Shown: positions 17,375 through 25,414, counted from the stretch's first letter. The stretch is 64,000 nt of DNA from Armatimonadota bacterium (GCA_025059775.1 JANXCW010000007.1:1-64000); one strand, 5' to 3'. Notes: generated by a model not told the origin, from the letters alone. Translations and numbers: made by a program.

Positions 17375-18372
17375 TGCGGCAGCTGCGGTACCTGCAGGCC
17401 ATCCAGGAGGCCCTGTATCAGGAGATGCAACGGGATCCCCGGGTGTTCATCCTGGGGGAGGACATCCGGGTGAGCATGCGGGGGACCACCCGGGGGTTTG
17501 TGGAGGCCTTCGGCCCGGAGCGGGTGCTCGATATGCCCATCTCCGAGGCCGCCTTTACCGGATTCGCCACGGGTGCAGCCATGGCGGGGTTCCGTCCCGT
17601 GGTGGAGTACCAGATCCCCTCCCTGGTCTACGTGGCCTTCGACCAGCTCGCGAACCAGGCGGCGAAGATGCGCTACATGCTGGGCGGGCAGGTGCGGCTC
17701 CCCATCACGTACCTGGTGATGGGCGCGGGCGCGAAGAACAACGCGGCGGGGCAGCACTCCGACAACCCCTATCCCTTTCTCCTCCACGCGGGGTTCAAGG
17801 TGGTTCTGCCCTCCACCCCCTACGACATGAAAGGGCTGCTGGTGAGCGCCATCCGGCACGACGATCCGGTCTTCGTTCTGTGCCCCGCGGCCCTCTATGC
17901 CCTCCGCGGTCCCGTGCCGGAGGATCCGTACGCGGTTCCGCTGGGAGTGGGCGAGGTCAAGCGGGACGGTTCCGACGTGACCGTGGTCGCCACGGGGCAC
18001 CTGGTGCAGACCGCCCTGCAGGTGGCGGAAAAATTGGCGGAGGAGGGCATCCAGCTCCTGGTGTGGGATCCCCGCACCCTCCTTCCCCTGGATCGCGAGG
18101 GGCTCCTCCACGCGGTGCGCCGCACGGGACGGGTGGTGATCCTGGACGACTCCAACCGCACCTGCGGGTTTGCTGCGGAGGTGAGTGCGCTCATCGCGGA
18201 GGAGGGCTTCGACGCCCTCCGGGCGCCCATCCAACGCATCACCCGGCCTGACGTGCCGGTGCCCTTCAGCCCGCCCCTGGAACAGGCGGTGCTGCCGGGA
18301 GGCCCGCAGCTTCTGCAGGCCGTCCGGCGGGTGCTGGAGTGGAGGCCGGAGGTTTCCACAGCCATCCTCTGA
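17374..18372 (+). CDS. 2-oxo acid/acetoin dehydrogenase E1 beta
   Basis: This 332-residue protein is the beta subunit partner of the upstream E1 alpha. It has the transketolase pyrimidine-binding region with ILGEDIRVSMRGTTRG and the TPP-activating glutamate in MPISEAAFTGFATGAAMAG. The C-terminal transketolase domain carries DVTVVATGHLVQTAL and LVWDPRTLLPLD. Length is normal for PdhB/AcoB. The start ATG overlaps the alpha stop. It would sit in the cytoplasmic dehydrogenase complex with the small lipoyl protein and the acyltransferase encoded next. Confidence 0.92.
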   Translation: MRQLRYLQAIQEALYQEMQRDPRVFILGEDIRVSMRGTTRGFVEAFGPERVLDMPISEAAFTGFATGAAMAGFRPVVEYQIPSLVYVAFDQLANQAAKMRYMLGGQVRLPITYLVMGAGAKNNAAGQHSDNPYPFLLHAGFKVVLPSTPYDMKGLLVSAIRHDDPVFVLCPAALYALRGPVPEDPYAVPLGVGEVKRDGSDVTVVATGHLVQTALQVAEKLAEEGIQLLVWDPRTLLPLDREGLLHAVRRTGRVVILDDSNRTCGFAAEVSALIAEEGFDALRAPIQRITRPDVPVPFSPPLEQAVLPGGPQLLQAVRRVLEWRPEVSTAIL

Positions 18373-18399
18373 AAGTCCCGGGAACGCGAGGGAGTGCGG

Positions 18400-18645
18400 A
18401 TGCCGCTGGTGGAGGTCAGGGTTCCGAAAGTGGCCATGAGCGTGGATGCGGTGGACGTGGTGAGCTGGCACGTGCAGGTGGGAGACCGGGTGCAGAAAGG
18501 ATCCCCCCTGGTGGACCTGGAGACGGAGAAGGCCACGTTCACCGTGGAGTCGGAGGTGGAGGGGGAGGTGGTGGAGATCCTCGCGCAGCCGGGAGAAACC
18601 CTCCCCATGGGGGCCAATCTGTGCCGGATCCGGGTGGGGGAGTAG
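18400..18645 (+). CDS. free-standing lipoyl-domain protein (E2 lipoyl arm)
   Basis: This gene encodes a complete lipoyl domain of about 81 residues and nothing else. The lipoylation site is the lysine in DLETEKATFTVES, at the tip of the hairpin, and GDRVQKGSPL and GETLPMGANL form the flanking strands. Normally this module is the N-terminal arm of an E2 acyltransferase. Here it stops with TAG and the acyltransferase is a separate product. A GAGGGAG site six bases before ATG 18400 favours it over the GTG at 18394. It would shuttle acyl groups from E1 to the separate E2 core as a soluble carrier, much as GcvH does. Confidence 0.88.
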   Translation: MPLVEVRVPKVAMSVDAVDVVSWHVQVGDRVQKGSPLVDLETEKATFTVESEVEGEVVEILAQPGETLPMGANLCRIRVGE

Positions 18646-19376
18646 AGGCCAGAGCGGAGGCGTCCTCGGAACTCTGCTCGCTTCTGGAGCCCTACCGGGA
18701 ACTCCCGGTGCTCCGGGAGCAGCCCCTCAGCCCGGTCCGGCGGATCATCGCCCACCGGCTGGGGCAGACGTGGCGCCACGGTGTGCTGGTCACCCTGCAT
18801 CGGGGGCTCGAGGCCCGGGCCCTGGTGGAGGCGGCGGAACGCACCGGCCACAGTCCCTTTGATCTCCTCCTGCGGGCCGTGGTGCAGGCTCTGGAGGAGG
18901 ACCCCCGGTTCAACGCCACCTTCGACGGTACCACGCACCGCATGTATGGGGTGGTGAACCTGGGGGTGGCGGTGGACACGCCCAAAGGCGTGGTGGTCCC
19001 CGTCATCCGGAACGCGCACGCCCTCCCGCTGGGGGAGCTCGTCCGGATCCGCCGGGAGCTGATGGAACGCGTACGGTCCTGGCAGCATCGGCTGGAGGAC
19101 CTTCTGGGGGCCACCTTCACCGTGAGCCATCTGGGGCCGCTGCAGGTGGATGCCTTCAACCCCATCCCCAACCCGCCGCAGGTGGCCATCCTCGGAGTGG
19201 GCCGCCTCCAGCACCTTCCCGTGGCGTGGTGGCCGGAGCGCACCCCGCGGCCCCGGTGGATTCTCCCCACGAGCCTTACCTTCGATCACCGGGTGGTGGA
19301 CGGCGCGGACGCCGCCCGGTTCCTACAGCGCTTGCAGGAACTGGTGGATCGGGAGGTGGGGACGCTTGAAGCGTGA
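18621..19376 (+). CDS. 2-oxo acid dehydrogenase E2 catalytic (acyltransferase) domain, no lipoyl arm
   Basis: This product (about 251 residues) is the chloramphenicol-acetyltransferase-like catalytic domain of E2. The active-site motif DHRVVDGADAARF is near the C-terminus, and NLGVAVDTPKGVVVPVI is the conserved core. It has neither a lipoyl domain nor the E1/E3-binding domain that normally precede SPVRRIIAHRL. No good ATG is available. The GTG at 18621, inside the lipoyl gene by 25 bases, is my best start, but a later alternative is possible. How it holds E1 and E3 without a binding domain is unclear. No dihydrolipoamide dehydrogenase gene is in the window. Confidence 0.85.
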   Translation: MPDPGGGVEARAEASSELCSLLEPYRELPVLREQPLSPVRRIIAHRLGQTWRHGVLVTLHRGLEARALVEAAERTGHSPFDLLLRAVVQALEEDPRFNATFDGTTHRMYGVVNLGVAVDTPKGVVVPVIRNAHALPLGELVRIRRELMERVRSWQHRLEDLLGATFTVSHLGPLQVDAFNPIPNPPQVAILGVGRLQHLPVAWWPERTPRPRWILPTSLTFDHRVVDGADAARFLQRLQELVDREVGTLEA

Positions 19377-20457
19377 TTCCGTACTGGCGGCCGTGACCCG
19401 TGCTCCCGGGCAGGTGGTGCTCCAGGAATTTCCGCGCCCTGAGCTCGGACCGGAGGACCTCTTGCTGCGGGTGGAACTGTGCGGGATCTGCGGCTCGGAT
19501 CTGCACATCTTCGAGGGAGATCGGCCCCGGCCCTATCCCATGATCCAGGGGCACGAGTTCGTGGGCACCGTGGCCGCGGCGGGGGAGCGGGCCCGAGCCC
19601 GAAACCAGGTGGACGTGGGAGACCGGGTGACCGTGGAAGTGCTCGTCCCCTGCCAGAGCTGTCCCTGGTGTCGGGCAGGAACCTACAACCTGTGCCTTGC
19701 GAACCGCACGGAAGGCTGGATGTACGGGTGCAACATCAGCTGCGAGCGCCCCCCGCACCTGTGGGGGGCGTGGGCGCAGTACCTCTACGTGCCCGCCCGG
19801 GCCCTGGTCCACCGTCTTCCGGACGGGATCCCGTGGGAGCGGGCGGTGCTGGCCGAACCGCTGTCCGTGTCCGTACGGGCCGTGCATCTGAGCCCCGTGC
19901 GGGTGGGCGAGCCCGCGGTGGTGATTGGAAGCGGTCCCATCGGCCTACTGACCGCGCTGGTGGCGAATCTCGCGGGCGCACGGCCCGTGATCCTGATAGG
20001 ACGCCGGGAGGAGCGGCTGCGGCTCGCGCAGAAGCTCGGGGCCACCGTGGTGATCCACGAGCAGGAGGAGGATCCCGTGGGGGCGGTGCACCGCCTCACG
20101 GAAGGGGGAGCCCCCGTGGTCTTCGAGGCCGCGGGCACCACACAGAGCCAGCAGGCGGCCTTCGCGTGCGCTCGGCCCGGCGGCACCGTGACCCTGCTGG
20201 GCCTCACGGGTGCGCAGCCCGTTTCGCTGGCCCTAGACCGGGTGATCGTCACCCGGGAGGTGCGGGTTCAGGGATCCGCCATGGGTGCCCAGGCGTACCC
20301 CGCCACTCTGGAGATCCTCGCGGGAACCGGATTCCCGCTTGAGGCCCTGGTGACCCACCGGTTCCCCCTCTCCCAGGTGGAGCAGGCCCTGCACACCGTC
20401 CGCGGCCGCGGAGGAGGATGCGTCAAGGCGGTGATCGCCCCCTGGGATCCTGCTTGA
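19366..20457 (+). CDS. zinc-dependent medium-chain alcohol dehydrogenase
   Basis: This 363-residue MDR protein has the catalytic zinc residues in CGICGSD and GHEFVGTV. The structural-zinc segment CQSCPWCRAGTYNLC is present, with a typical four-cysteine spacing. The NAD fold starts at VVIGSGPIGLLTALVA. No ATG or GTG fits; the TTG at 19366, overlapping the E2 gene by 11 bases and preceded by GGGAGGTGGGG, is the likely start. It resembles sorbitol, threonine and 2,3-butanediol dehydrogenases. With the SDR and acetoin-like E1 genes it suggests diol or acetoin metabolism. It converges on the formate-THF ligase gene with only a 4-base gap and no visible terminator. Confidence 0.88.
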   Translation: MKRDSVLAAVTRAPGQVVLQEFPRPELGPEDLLLRVELCGICGSDLHIFEGDRPRPYPMIQGHEFVGTVAAAGERARARNQVDVGDRVTVEVLVPCQSCPWCRAGTYNLCLANRTEGWMYGCNISCERPPHLWGAWAQYLYVPARALVHRLPDGIPWERAVLAEPLSVSVRAVHLSPVRVGEPAVVIGSGPIGLLTALVANLAGARPVILIGRREERLRLAQKLGATVVIHEQEEDPVGAVHRLTEGGAPVVFEAAGTTQSQQAAFACARPGGTVTLLGLTGAQPVSLALDRVIVTREVRVQGSAMGAQAYPATLEILAGTGFPLEALVTHRFPLSQVEQALHTVRGRGGGCVKAVIAPWDPA

Positions 20458-20461
20458 ACCG

Positions 20462-22114
20462 CTAGGTGAGGCCCACCACCCGCCCTTGGTCGTCCAGGGA
20501 GATCCGTTCCGCAGTCGGCCGTCGCGGGAGCCCCGGCATGGTCATGATGTCCCCTGCGAGGGCTACGAGGAACCCTGCTCCCGCGGAAAGCCGCACATCC
20601 CGGACGGTGATGACAAACCCCGTGGGTCTTCCCACCTTTTCGGGATCGTCCGAGAGGGAGTACTGGGTCTTGGCCACGCACACCGGGAGGTTGCCGTAGC
20701 CCAGGGCCTCGTACCGGGACATCTTGTTCCGGGCACGGGCCGTGCACTCGACTCCGTCCGCCCCGTACACGGTGCGGGCGATGGCCTCCAGCTTCCGCTG
20801 GAAGGGCCATTCGAGCTCATACAGGAAGCGTGGCGCGGACGGCACGGCGTTGTGCTGCAGCACGCCCCGCACCGCCTCCGCCAGCTCCAGTCCCCCTTCC
20901 CCTCCCAGATCCCAGCCCCGGAACTGGGCCACGGGGACCTGGAGTTCCTGGCACCGCCGCACCACGAGGGCGAGCTCCTCCTGGGTGTCCGAAGCGAAGA
21001 CGTTGAGGGAGACCACGGGCGGGATTCCAAAGGATCGGAGGTTCTCCACGTGCTTGTCCAGATTCACCAGTCCCCGCTCCACCGCCGCGGGGTTCGGCTC
21101 CTCGTAGTTCCGGCCCGCGCCTCCATGGATCCGGAGGGCCCGCACGGAGGCTACGAGGACCCCCACTGCGGGCCGGAGGTTCCCCGTGCGGCACTTGATG
21201 TGCACGAACTTCTCCGCGCCGAGATCTGAGCCAAACCCCGCCTCCGTCACCACCACCTCCGCGCACTTCAGGGCCAGGCGCGTGGCGAGGATGCTGTTGC
21301 AGCCGTGCGCGATGTTCGCGAAGGGCCCCCCGTGTACGAAGGTGGGCGTTCCCTCCAGGGTCTGTACCAGATTCGGGTGGATGGCGTCCTTGAGGAGGGC
21401 GGCCACGGAGCCCGCCACTCCCAAATCCCCTACGGTCACCACCCTCTCGTCCTCCCGCTCCCCGACCACGACGCGCGCCACCCGCTCCCGCAGGTCCGCC
21501 CGGCTCTGGGCTAGGCACAGGATGGCCATGATCTCGCTGGCGCTCGTGATGTCAAAGCCCGTCTCCCGCGCAACCCCGTGCGTGCCTCCCCCCAGTCCCA
21601 CCACGACCTGGCGCAGGGCCCGGTCGTTCATGTCCACCACCCGCCGCCAGTGGACCCGGTGCGGCGCGAGCCCCGGGATGGTCTGGAAGTAGAGGGCGTT
21701 GTCTACCACCGCGGCGATGAGGTTGTGGGCCGCGGCTACCGCGTGGAAATCGCCCGTGAAGTGCAGGTTGATGTCGTCGGCGGGGACGAGCTGCGCGCGT
21801 CCTCCTCCCGCGGCCCCTCCCTTCACCCCGAAGCACGGCCCCAGGGAGGGCTCCCGGAGGGTGACCGCCGATCGGATCCCCAAACGCCGCAGGGCGTCTC
21901 CGAGGCCGATGGCGGTGGTGGTCTTCCCCTCTCCCGCGGGGGTCGGGTTGATGCCCGTCACGAGGACCAGGGATCCCTCCGGGCGGTCCCGGAGCCGCTC
22001 CAGGGCCTCCACCCGGATCTTCGCCTTGTCCCGACCGTACGGCAGGAGCTCCTCCTCCAGGATACCCAGCTCTTCTGAGAGTTCTTGGAGCGTGCACGGA
22101 AGCGGCTGCGCCAT
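20462..22114 (-). CDS. fhs: formate-tetrahydrofolate ligase
   Basis: This 550-residue enzyme joins formate to tetrahydrofolate using ATP, giving 10-formyl-THF. The P-loop NPTPAGEGKTTTAIGLGDAL lies near residues 52-71, and the family segments GVKGGAAGGGRAQ and FVHGGPFANIAHGCNSI are present. Length is standard. A strong sigma70-like promoter stands 45 bases upstream, so it is transcribed on its own. In Sphingobium the formyl-THF synthetase LigH works with the O-demethylase LigM, so this copy may serve the LigM-like enzyme at 3.1-4.5 kb. A general biosynthetic or Wood-Ljungdahl-type role is equally possible. Confidence 0.96.
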   Translation of the reverse strand: MAQPLPCTLQELSEELGILEEELLPYGRDKAKIRVEALERLRDRPEGSLVLVTGINPTPAGEGKTTTAIGLGDALRRLGIRSAVTLREPSLGPCFGVKGGAAGGGRAQLVPADDINLHFTGDFHAVAAAHNLIAAVVDNALYFQTIPGLAPHRVHWRRVVDMNDRALRQVVVGLGGGTHGVARETGFDITSASEIMAILCLAQSRADLRERVARVVVGEREDERVVTVGDLGVAGSVAALLKDAIHPNLVQTLEGTPTFVHGGPFANIAHGCNSILATRLALKCAEVVVTEAGFGSDLGAEKFVHIKCRTGNLRPAVGVLVASVRALRIHGGAGRNYEEPNPAAVERGLVNLDKHVENLRSFGIPPVVSLNVFASDTQEELALVVRRCQELQVPVAQFRGWDLGGEGGLELAEAVRGVLQHNAVPSAPRFLYELEWPFQRKLEAIARTVYGADGVECTARARNKMSRYEALGYGNLPVCVAKTQYSLSDDPEKVGRPTGFVITVRDVRLSAGAGFLVALAGDIMTMPGLPRRPTAERISLDDQGRVVGLT

Positions 22115-22159
22115 GCTTCTACCCTCCCATTTGGATTCCGCCGAGAGGAATTCGGCGCC

Positions 22160-22188
22160 ATTATGGTGAGGGAGCCTGGCCCTGTCAA
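22160..22188 (-). promoter_or_regulatory. strong candidate sigma70-type promoter of fhs
   Basis: The minus strand reads TTGACA (22188-22183), a 17-base spacer, then CATAAT (22165-22160), eleven of twelve consensus positions. The predicted transcript would start near 22153. Its short leader contains a small hairpin (GCCGA, 7-base loop, TCGGC at about 22140-22156) before the GGGAGGG ribosome site. Confidence 0.65.
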
Positions 22189-22231
22189 GGCAACCGCGTT
22201 CGTGCTATGCTTACCCTGAGGAGGGATGGGG

Positions 22232-22645
22232 ATGCGCTGTCCCCGGTGCGACCACCCCGTGCAGTTCTGCGAGTGCCTCCCGCCTTCTGAGCGCGCCTTG
22301 CTCGAACCCAAGACCCTGTTCGTGGATCTCGGTTGGGGAAGACCTTACCGGATCCGGACACCCACCCCCCTCCTTGTGGCGCTCCTCCTGTCCGCGCTTC
22401 TCATCCTGCCGCTTTTGCTCTTCGCGCTCCCCCTCGCGGCCGTCGCCGCCCTCACCGCGGCGACGGGGGACGTATCGCTCTTGCACCAAGTCCTCGGGTT
22501 CGGGGGAGGGGCCGTACTGGCCCTCGCGGGTGCGTGGTTGCTGCCCGCGGCCCTGGCGAGGATTCTGGAGCGTGCGGCGACCATCCATCCAGGAGGACAT
22601 TCCGCGCAGCCCCGCGGACCGAGGCCGCGATCCCTGCCCCGCTAG
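22232..22645 (+). CDS. small zinc-ribbon plus two-helix membrane protein, function unknown
   Basis: This 137-residue protein begins with a metal-binding knuckle (CPRCDHPVQFCEC, four closely spaced cysteines). Two hydrophobic helices follow at about residues 45-75 and 85-108 (ALLLSALLILPLLLFALPLA and GGAVLALAGAWLLPAALA). The tail is basic and proline-rich. I do not recognise the family. AGGAGG lies seven bases before the ATG at 22232, which I prefer over the ATG at 22226. The gene is convergent with efp with a 3-base gap. A membrane-anchored zinc-ribbon adaptor is all that can be inferred. Confidence 0.65.
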   Translation: MRCPRCDHPVQFCECLPPSERALLEPKTLFVDLGWGRPYRIRTPTPLLVALLLSALLILPLLLFALPLAAVAALTAATGDVSLLHQVLGFGGGAVLALAGAWLLPAALARILERAATIHPGGHSAQPRGPRPRSLPR

Positions 22646-22648
22646 AGC

Positions 22649-23233
22649 CTACCTTTCGCCGCGGGTCTTGCGCTTCGCCCGCTCCACGTAGCTGGCGGTC
22701 TCCACCTCCACCCGGATCCACTCCCCGGGCGCGATGAAGGGCGGAACCAGGATCACGAGGCCGTTGTCCAGCTTGGCCTCCTTCCACACGTTCTCCGTGC
22801 CGATGGCTCGGCTGGGCGGTGCGGTTTCCACCACCTGGACTTCCACCACGTCCGGGAACACCACGCCCACGGGTTCCCCCTCGGAGAACTCTACGGGGAC
22901 GGTCATCCCCTCCCGCAGATAGGCGGCGGTAGGCCCCAGGCGGGCGTTGTGGATGCTGATCTGATCGAAGGTCTCCGTGTCCATGAAGTGCGTGGCCTCC
23001 CCATCCTGGTAGAGCACCTGCATGATGCGGCGGGCGGTCTGCACATCCTCCACGAGCTCGTCCGCCCGGAACCGGACCTCCCGGATGGCTCCCGTGCGGG
23101 TGTTGCGCAGCTTGGCGTGGGTCACCCCCCCCATCTGCCCGCCGCCCGCGTGGTAGGAGGCGGTGATCACCTTGAACAGCTCTCCCTCCAGCCGGATCAC
23201 CATACCGGATCGCAGCTCGGACGCCGCCACCAT
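22649..23233 (-). CDS. efp: translation elongation factor P (Gln at the tip position)
   Basis: This 194-residue protein is elongation factor P, which enters the ribosomal E site and relieves stalling at polyproline. The KOW-like domain I, the OB domain around FMDTETFDQISIHNARLG, and the C-terminal PPFIAPGEWIRVEVETASYVER motif are all present. The domain I tip loop reads HAGGGQMGG in place of the usual KPGKG. Aligning on the following KLRN places Gln33 where the post-translationally modified Lys (or Arg) normally sits. It lies next to minor pilin genes. The start ATG at 23233 is where family similarity begins. Confidence 0.93.
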   Translation of the reverse strand: MVAASELRSGMVIRLEGELFKVITASYHAGGGQMGGVTHAKLRNTRTGAIREVRFRADELVEDVQTARRIMQVLYQDGEATHFMDTETFDQISIHNARLGPTAAYLREGMTVPVEFSEGEPVGVVFPDVVEVQVVETAPPSRAIGTENVWKEAKLDNGLVILVPPFIAPGEWIRVEVETASYVERAKRKTRGER

Positions 23234-23295
23234 GCTCCATCCCACCCCGTGGCCCGAACTCCCCATCTCCAGTATACGGCGCGATCCGGCCCGGG

Positions 23296-23769
23296 TCAGG
23301 GTCGGGCGTGGGTAATGCGCACCCGGCCCGTCTGGGCGCTGAGAACCACGTACCGGACCACGGCACCCGCCCGTACCTCGATGGTCTGGTTGGAGCCCGG
23401 GGTGGGGGAACCGGACCGGGAGAACTCGACGAGGGGTCTGCTGAGCGGGCTGACCCGCACCCCTTCCGGGAACCGGTCCGTGACCATCACCACCTCCGTC
23501 TCTACCCCATCCCACCGGACCCCTCGCAGCTCCACCCGCTCCGAGAAGCGCACCCGCACGGCCCGCCATTCCCCGCCCCGAGCCACCGCGAGCTGCTGCG
23601 CGTACCGAAGGGCCTGCGCCACCTCCCACGCCACCCCCTCCGCGAGCCGATCCTGGCGCAGCCGCGCAAAGCCGGAAAGCGCCAGGGCCACCAGAACGAC
23701 CAGAACCGCCAGCACCACACCGAGCTCCAGGAGCGTGGTCCCTCCCTCGTCCCGCACCCTCGGCATCAT
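23296..23769 (-). CDS. GspH/FimT-type minor pseudopilin
   Basis: This 157-residue protein has a type IV prepilin leader (MMPRVRDEGG) followed by TTLLELGVVLAVLVVLVALA, giving a cleavage after Gly and a Glu at position +5. The remainder is beta-rich and includes QLAVARGGEWRAVRVRFS, typical of GspH/FimT. A GGGAGG site precedes ATG 23769. It is the last of four minor pilin genes, each overlapping or nearly touching the next. Such proteins prime pilus or type II secretion pseudopilus assembly at the inner membrane. The major pilin and motor genes are not in the window. Confidence 0.82.
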   Translation of the reverse strand: MMPRVRDEGGTTLLELGVVLAVLVVLVALALSGFARLRQDRLAEGVAWEVAQALRYAQQLAVARGGEWRAVRVRFSERVELRGVRWDGVETEVVMVTDRFPEGVRVSPLSRPLVEFSRSGSPTPGSNQTIEVRAGAVVRYVVLSAQTGRVRITHARP

Positions 23770-24272
23770 AGGTCCTCCCGCCAGCCCACAACCCGTATCC
23801 CCTCCGCCTCCCGCCGGAGGAGCGCAACCACGGATCGGACCGCCCTCCGAACCCTTCCCACGGCCCGCACCTCCACGCACGCCCCGCAGCTTCCGGATCG
23901 CCATTGTACCGCCATCCAGCCCAGGGGCTCGTCCGCGGGAGCGGGCAGGTCCTCGGCCGGCGCTCCACACCTTCCCTCCGCTTCCGGATCCAGGCACAGG
24001 GGCGCCCACCCGCCGGCGGGATCCTGAAGGGCAGTGGCCCCTCGGGTGTCCGTCCAGTCCGCATCTCGCCCCAGCTCGAAGACCGCCCGCTCCAGCCCTG
24101 CCTCCGCGAGCCACAGGGCCTGCTGGGCGTGCAGGGCCAGGAGGGCGCTGCGGTACTCGTTCTGAACCACGGCCACGAGGGCCGCGGAGATGGTCCAGAG
24201 GACCATCAGGGTCATTAACGTGAGGGCCATGGCGATCCCGGACTCCCCGCGCACCCAAGCCCCCACCCGCAT
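23766..24272 (-). CDS. PilX-like type IV pilus-associated minor protein
   Basis: This 168-residue protein has a short basic N-terminus, then a hydrophobic helix (GIAMALTLMTLMVLWTISAALVA) and the segment RSALLALHAQQALWLAEAGLERA. That AEAGLE run is characteristic of PilX N-terminal-domain pilus proteins. The distal half contains two cysteine pairs that may form disulfides outside the cell. Its ATG overlaps the previous stop (TGATG), and its own end overlaps the GspH-like gene by 4 bases. The lack of a clear Gly-Phe cleavage site is usual for PilX-like proteins. Confidence 0.72.
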   Translation of the reverse strand: MRVGAWVRGESGIAMALTLMTLMVLWTISAALVAVVQNEYRSALLALHAQQALWLAEAGLERAVFELGRDADWTDTRGATALQDPAGGWAPLCLDPEAEGRCGAPAEDLPAPADEPLGWMAVQWRSGSCGACVEVRAVGRVRRAVRSVVALLRREAEGIRVVGWREDL

Positions 24273-24856
24273 CACCGGCCCCCCCGAACTGCGGCCTCGC
24301 CCTGCACCACGAGGCTCCGTTCTGGCCCGGGCCGGCCCGAGCGGCCCCGATCGAGGGTCACCTCCACCCGGATCCGGACGATCCGCCCCAGATCCGGAGA
24401 GCCCAGCGGAAGGGGTCCGAGACGCCGGTTCTCCGCGTCGAAGTAGACGAACGCCAGTCCAAGGATGCGCACGCCACGCGTCCCCTCCTGTGCGTTGAGC
24501 GGCCCTCCCCGGTTGCAGGTGCTGGAGACGTCCGCGCCGATCTGCTCCCGCAGGATCCCGCCTCCCCGATCCAGGCAGAACCTGTGGAGCTCCGATCCGG
24601 GCAGGGAAGTGAGGTCCGCCTGGAAGGAGACCGCGTCCTGGGCCGCTTCCCGGAACTCCTCCGCCATGCGCAGCCGACGCGCCATCCAGTCCAGGGCAAA
24701 TCGGGCCGTCTGCTGCTCCTCCGCGAGGGCCGTACCCGCCTGCCAGGCGCGAAGCAGGGCCTGCAGGACCCCCGCGCAGCAGACCGTGACCACGCCCAGC
24801 AGAGCCGAGGCCACCAGCAATTCCACCAGGGTAAGGCCGGCCTCTCGCACGCGCAT
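24272..24856 (-). CDS. PilW/GspJ-type minor prepilin
   Basis: This 194-residue prepilin begins MRVREAGLTLVELLVASALL, with cleavage after Gly7 and Glu at the fifth mature position. The region QQTARFALDWMARRLRMAEEF is the conserved amphipathic helix of PilW/GspJ. The C-terminal half carries beta strands ending in RIRVEVTLDR. It follows the PilV-like gene by 3 bases, placing it in one transcription unit with the other minor pilins. Confidence 0.85.
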   Translation of the reverse strand: MRVREAGLTLVELLVASALLGVVTVCCAGVLQALLRAWQAGTALAEEQQTARFALDWMARRLRMAEEFREAAQDAVSFQADLTSLPGSELHRFCLDRGGGILREQIGADVSSTCNRGGPLNAQEGTRGVRILGLAFVYFDAENRRLGPLPLGSPDLGRIVRIRVEVTLDRGRSGRPGPERSLVVQGEAAVRGGR

Positions 24857-24859
24857 CGC

Positions 24860-25348
24860 TCACCTCCGTGCGCGCAGGAGTACCGCCCGAGCAAAAGCCC
24901 GGCCCTCCACCGCGTCTTCCCGCGTACGATACAGGCGCACGGCGATGCGCCTGGGCCCGCATCCATGTGGAGCCGGGCCGAGTACGGGCTCGTCCTCGAT
25001 CGCAACCTCCGCCGCCGCAAACTCTCTTGGAAGGAGCGGCTCCTCGGGGAGATACGAATCCGGTATCCGCCTGCGCTCGGGGAGTGGGGGAGGACCTGAC
25101 ACCCCGCAGGCTGCGGATCGAAAACGGGCGTAGCTCCACGACCGCAGGTATTCCACCTCCGCCTCCAGGTACCGCACCGCGAGGGTCCGAAGCCGGGCGG
25201 GTCCCGGGACCCTCGCCTCCGGGCCGAAGGCGAGAGCGGGAGCTCCTAGCTGGACGAGGGGGAGCAGGGCGAGGAACGCCACGGCCAACAGATGCAGGGA
25301 GACGAGGACCTCGAGCAGCGTGAGCCCTGACTGCCGCACCACCATCAC
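24860..25348 (-). CDS. PilV/GspI-type minor prepilin
   Basis: This 162-residue prepilin has the leader MMVVRQSG, then LTLLEVLVSLHLLAVAFLAL with the expected Glu at position +5. It is first in the minor pilin operon. The mature part has two cysteines and many prolines, consistent with an extracellular globular domain. ATG at 25348 or 25345 are both possible. GspI and PilV families cannot be separated by eye. Confidence 0.82.
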   Translation of the reverse strand: MMVVRQSGLTLLEVLVSLHLLAVAFLALLPLVQLGAPALAFGPEARVPGPARLRTLAVRYLEAEVEYLRSWSYARFRSAACGVSGPPPLPERRRIPDSYLPEEPLLPREFAAAEVAIEDEPVLGPAPHGCGPRRIAVRLYRTREDAVEGRAFARAVLLRARR

Positions 25349-25414
25349 CCCCTTCGTGCCCTCCGCGGGGACAAACGCACCGATCTCAGGATTTTGCGGT
25401 TCCCCGGAACTCCG

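Noticed and set aside
18394-19376. A single E2 gene with a sequencing frameshift
   Set aside because: The lipoyl frame ends in a proper stop after a complete domain and the catalytic frame starts past the whole binding-domain region, so one missing base would not restore a normal E2; the check remains listed under findings.
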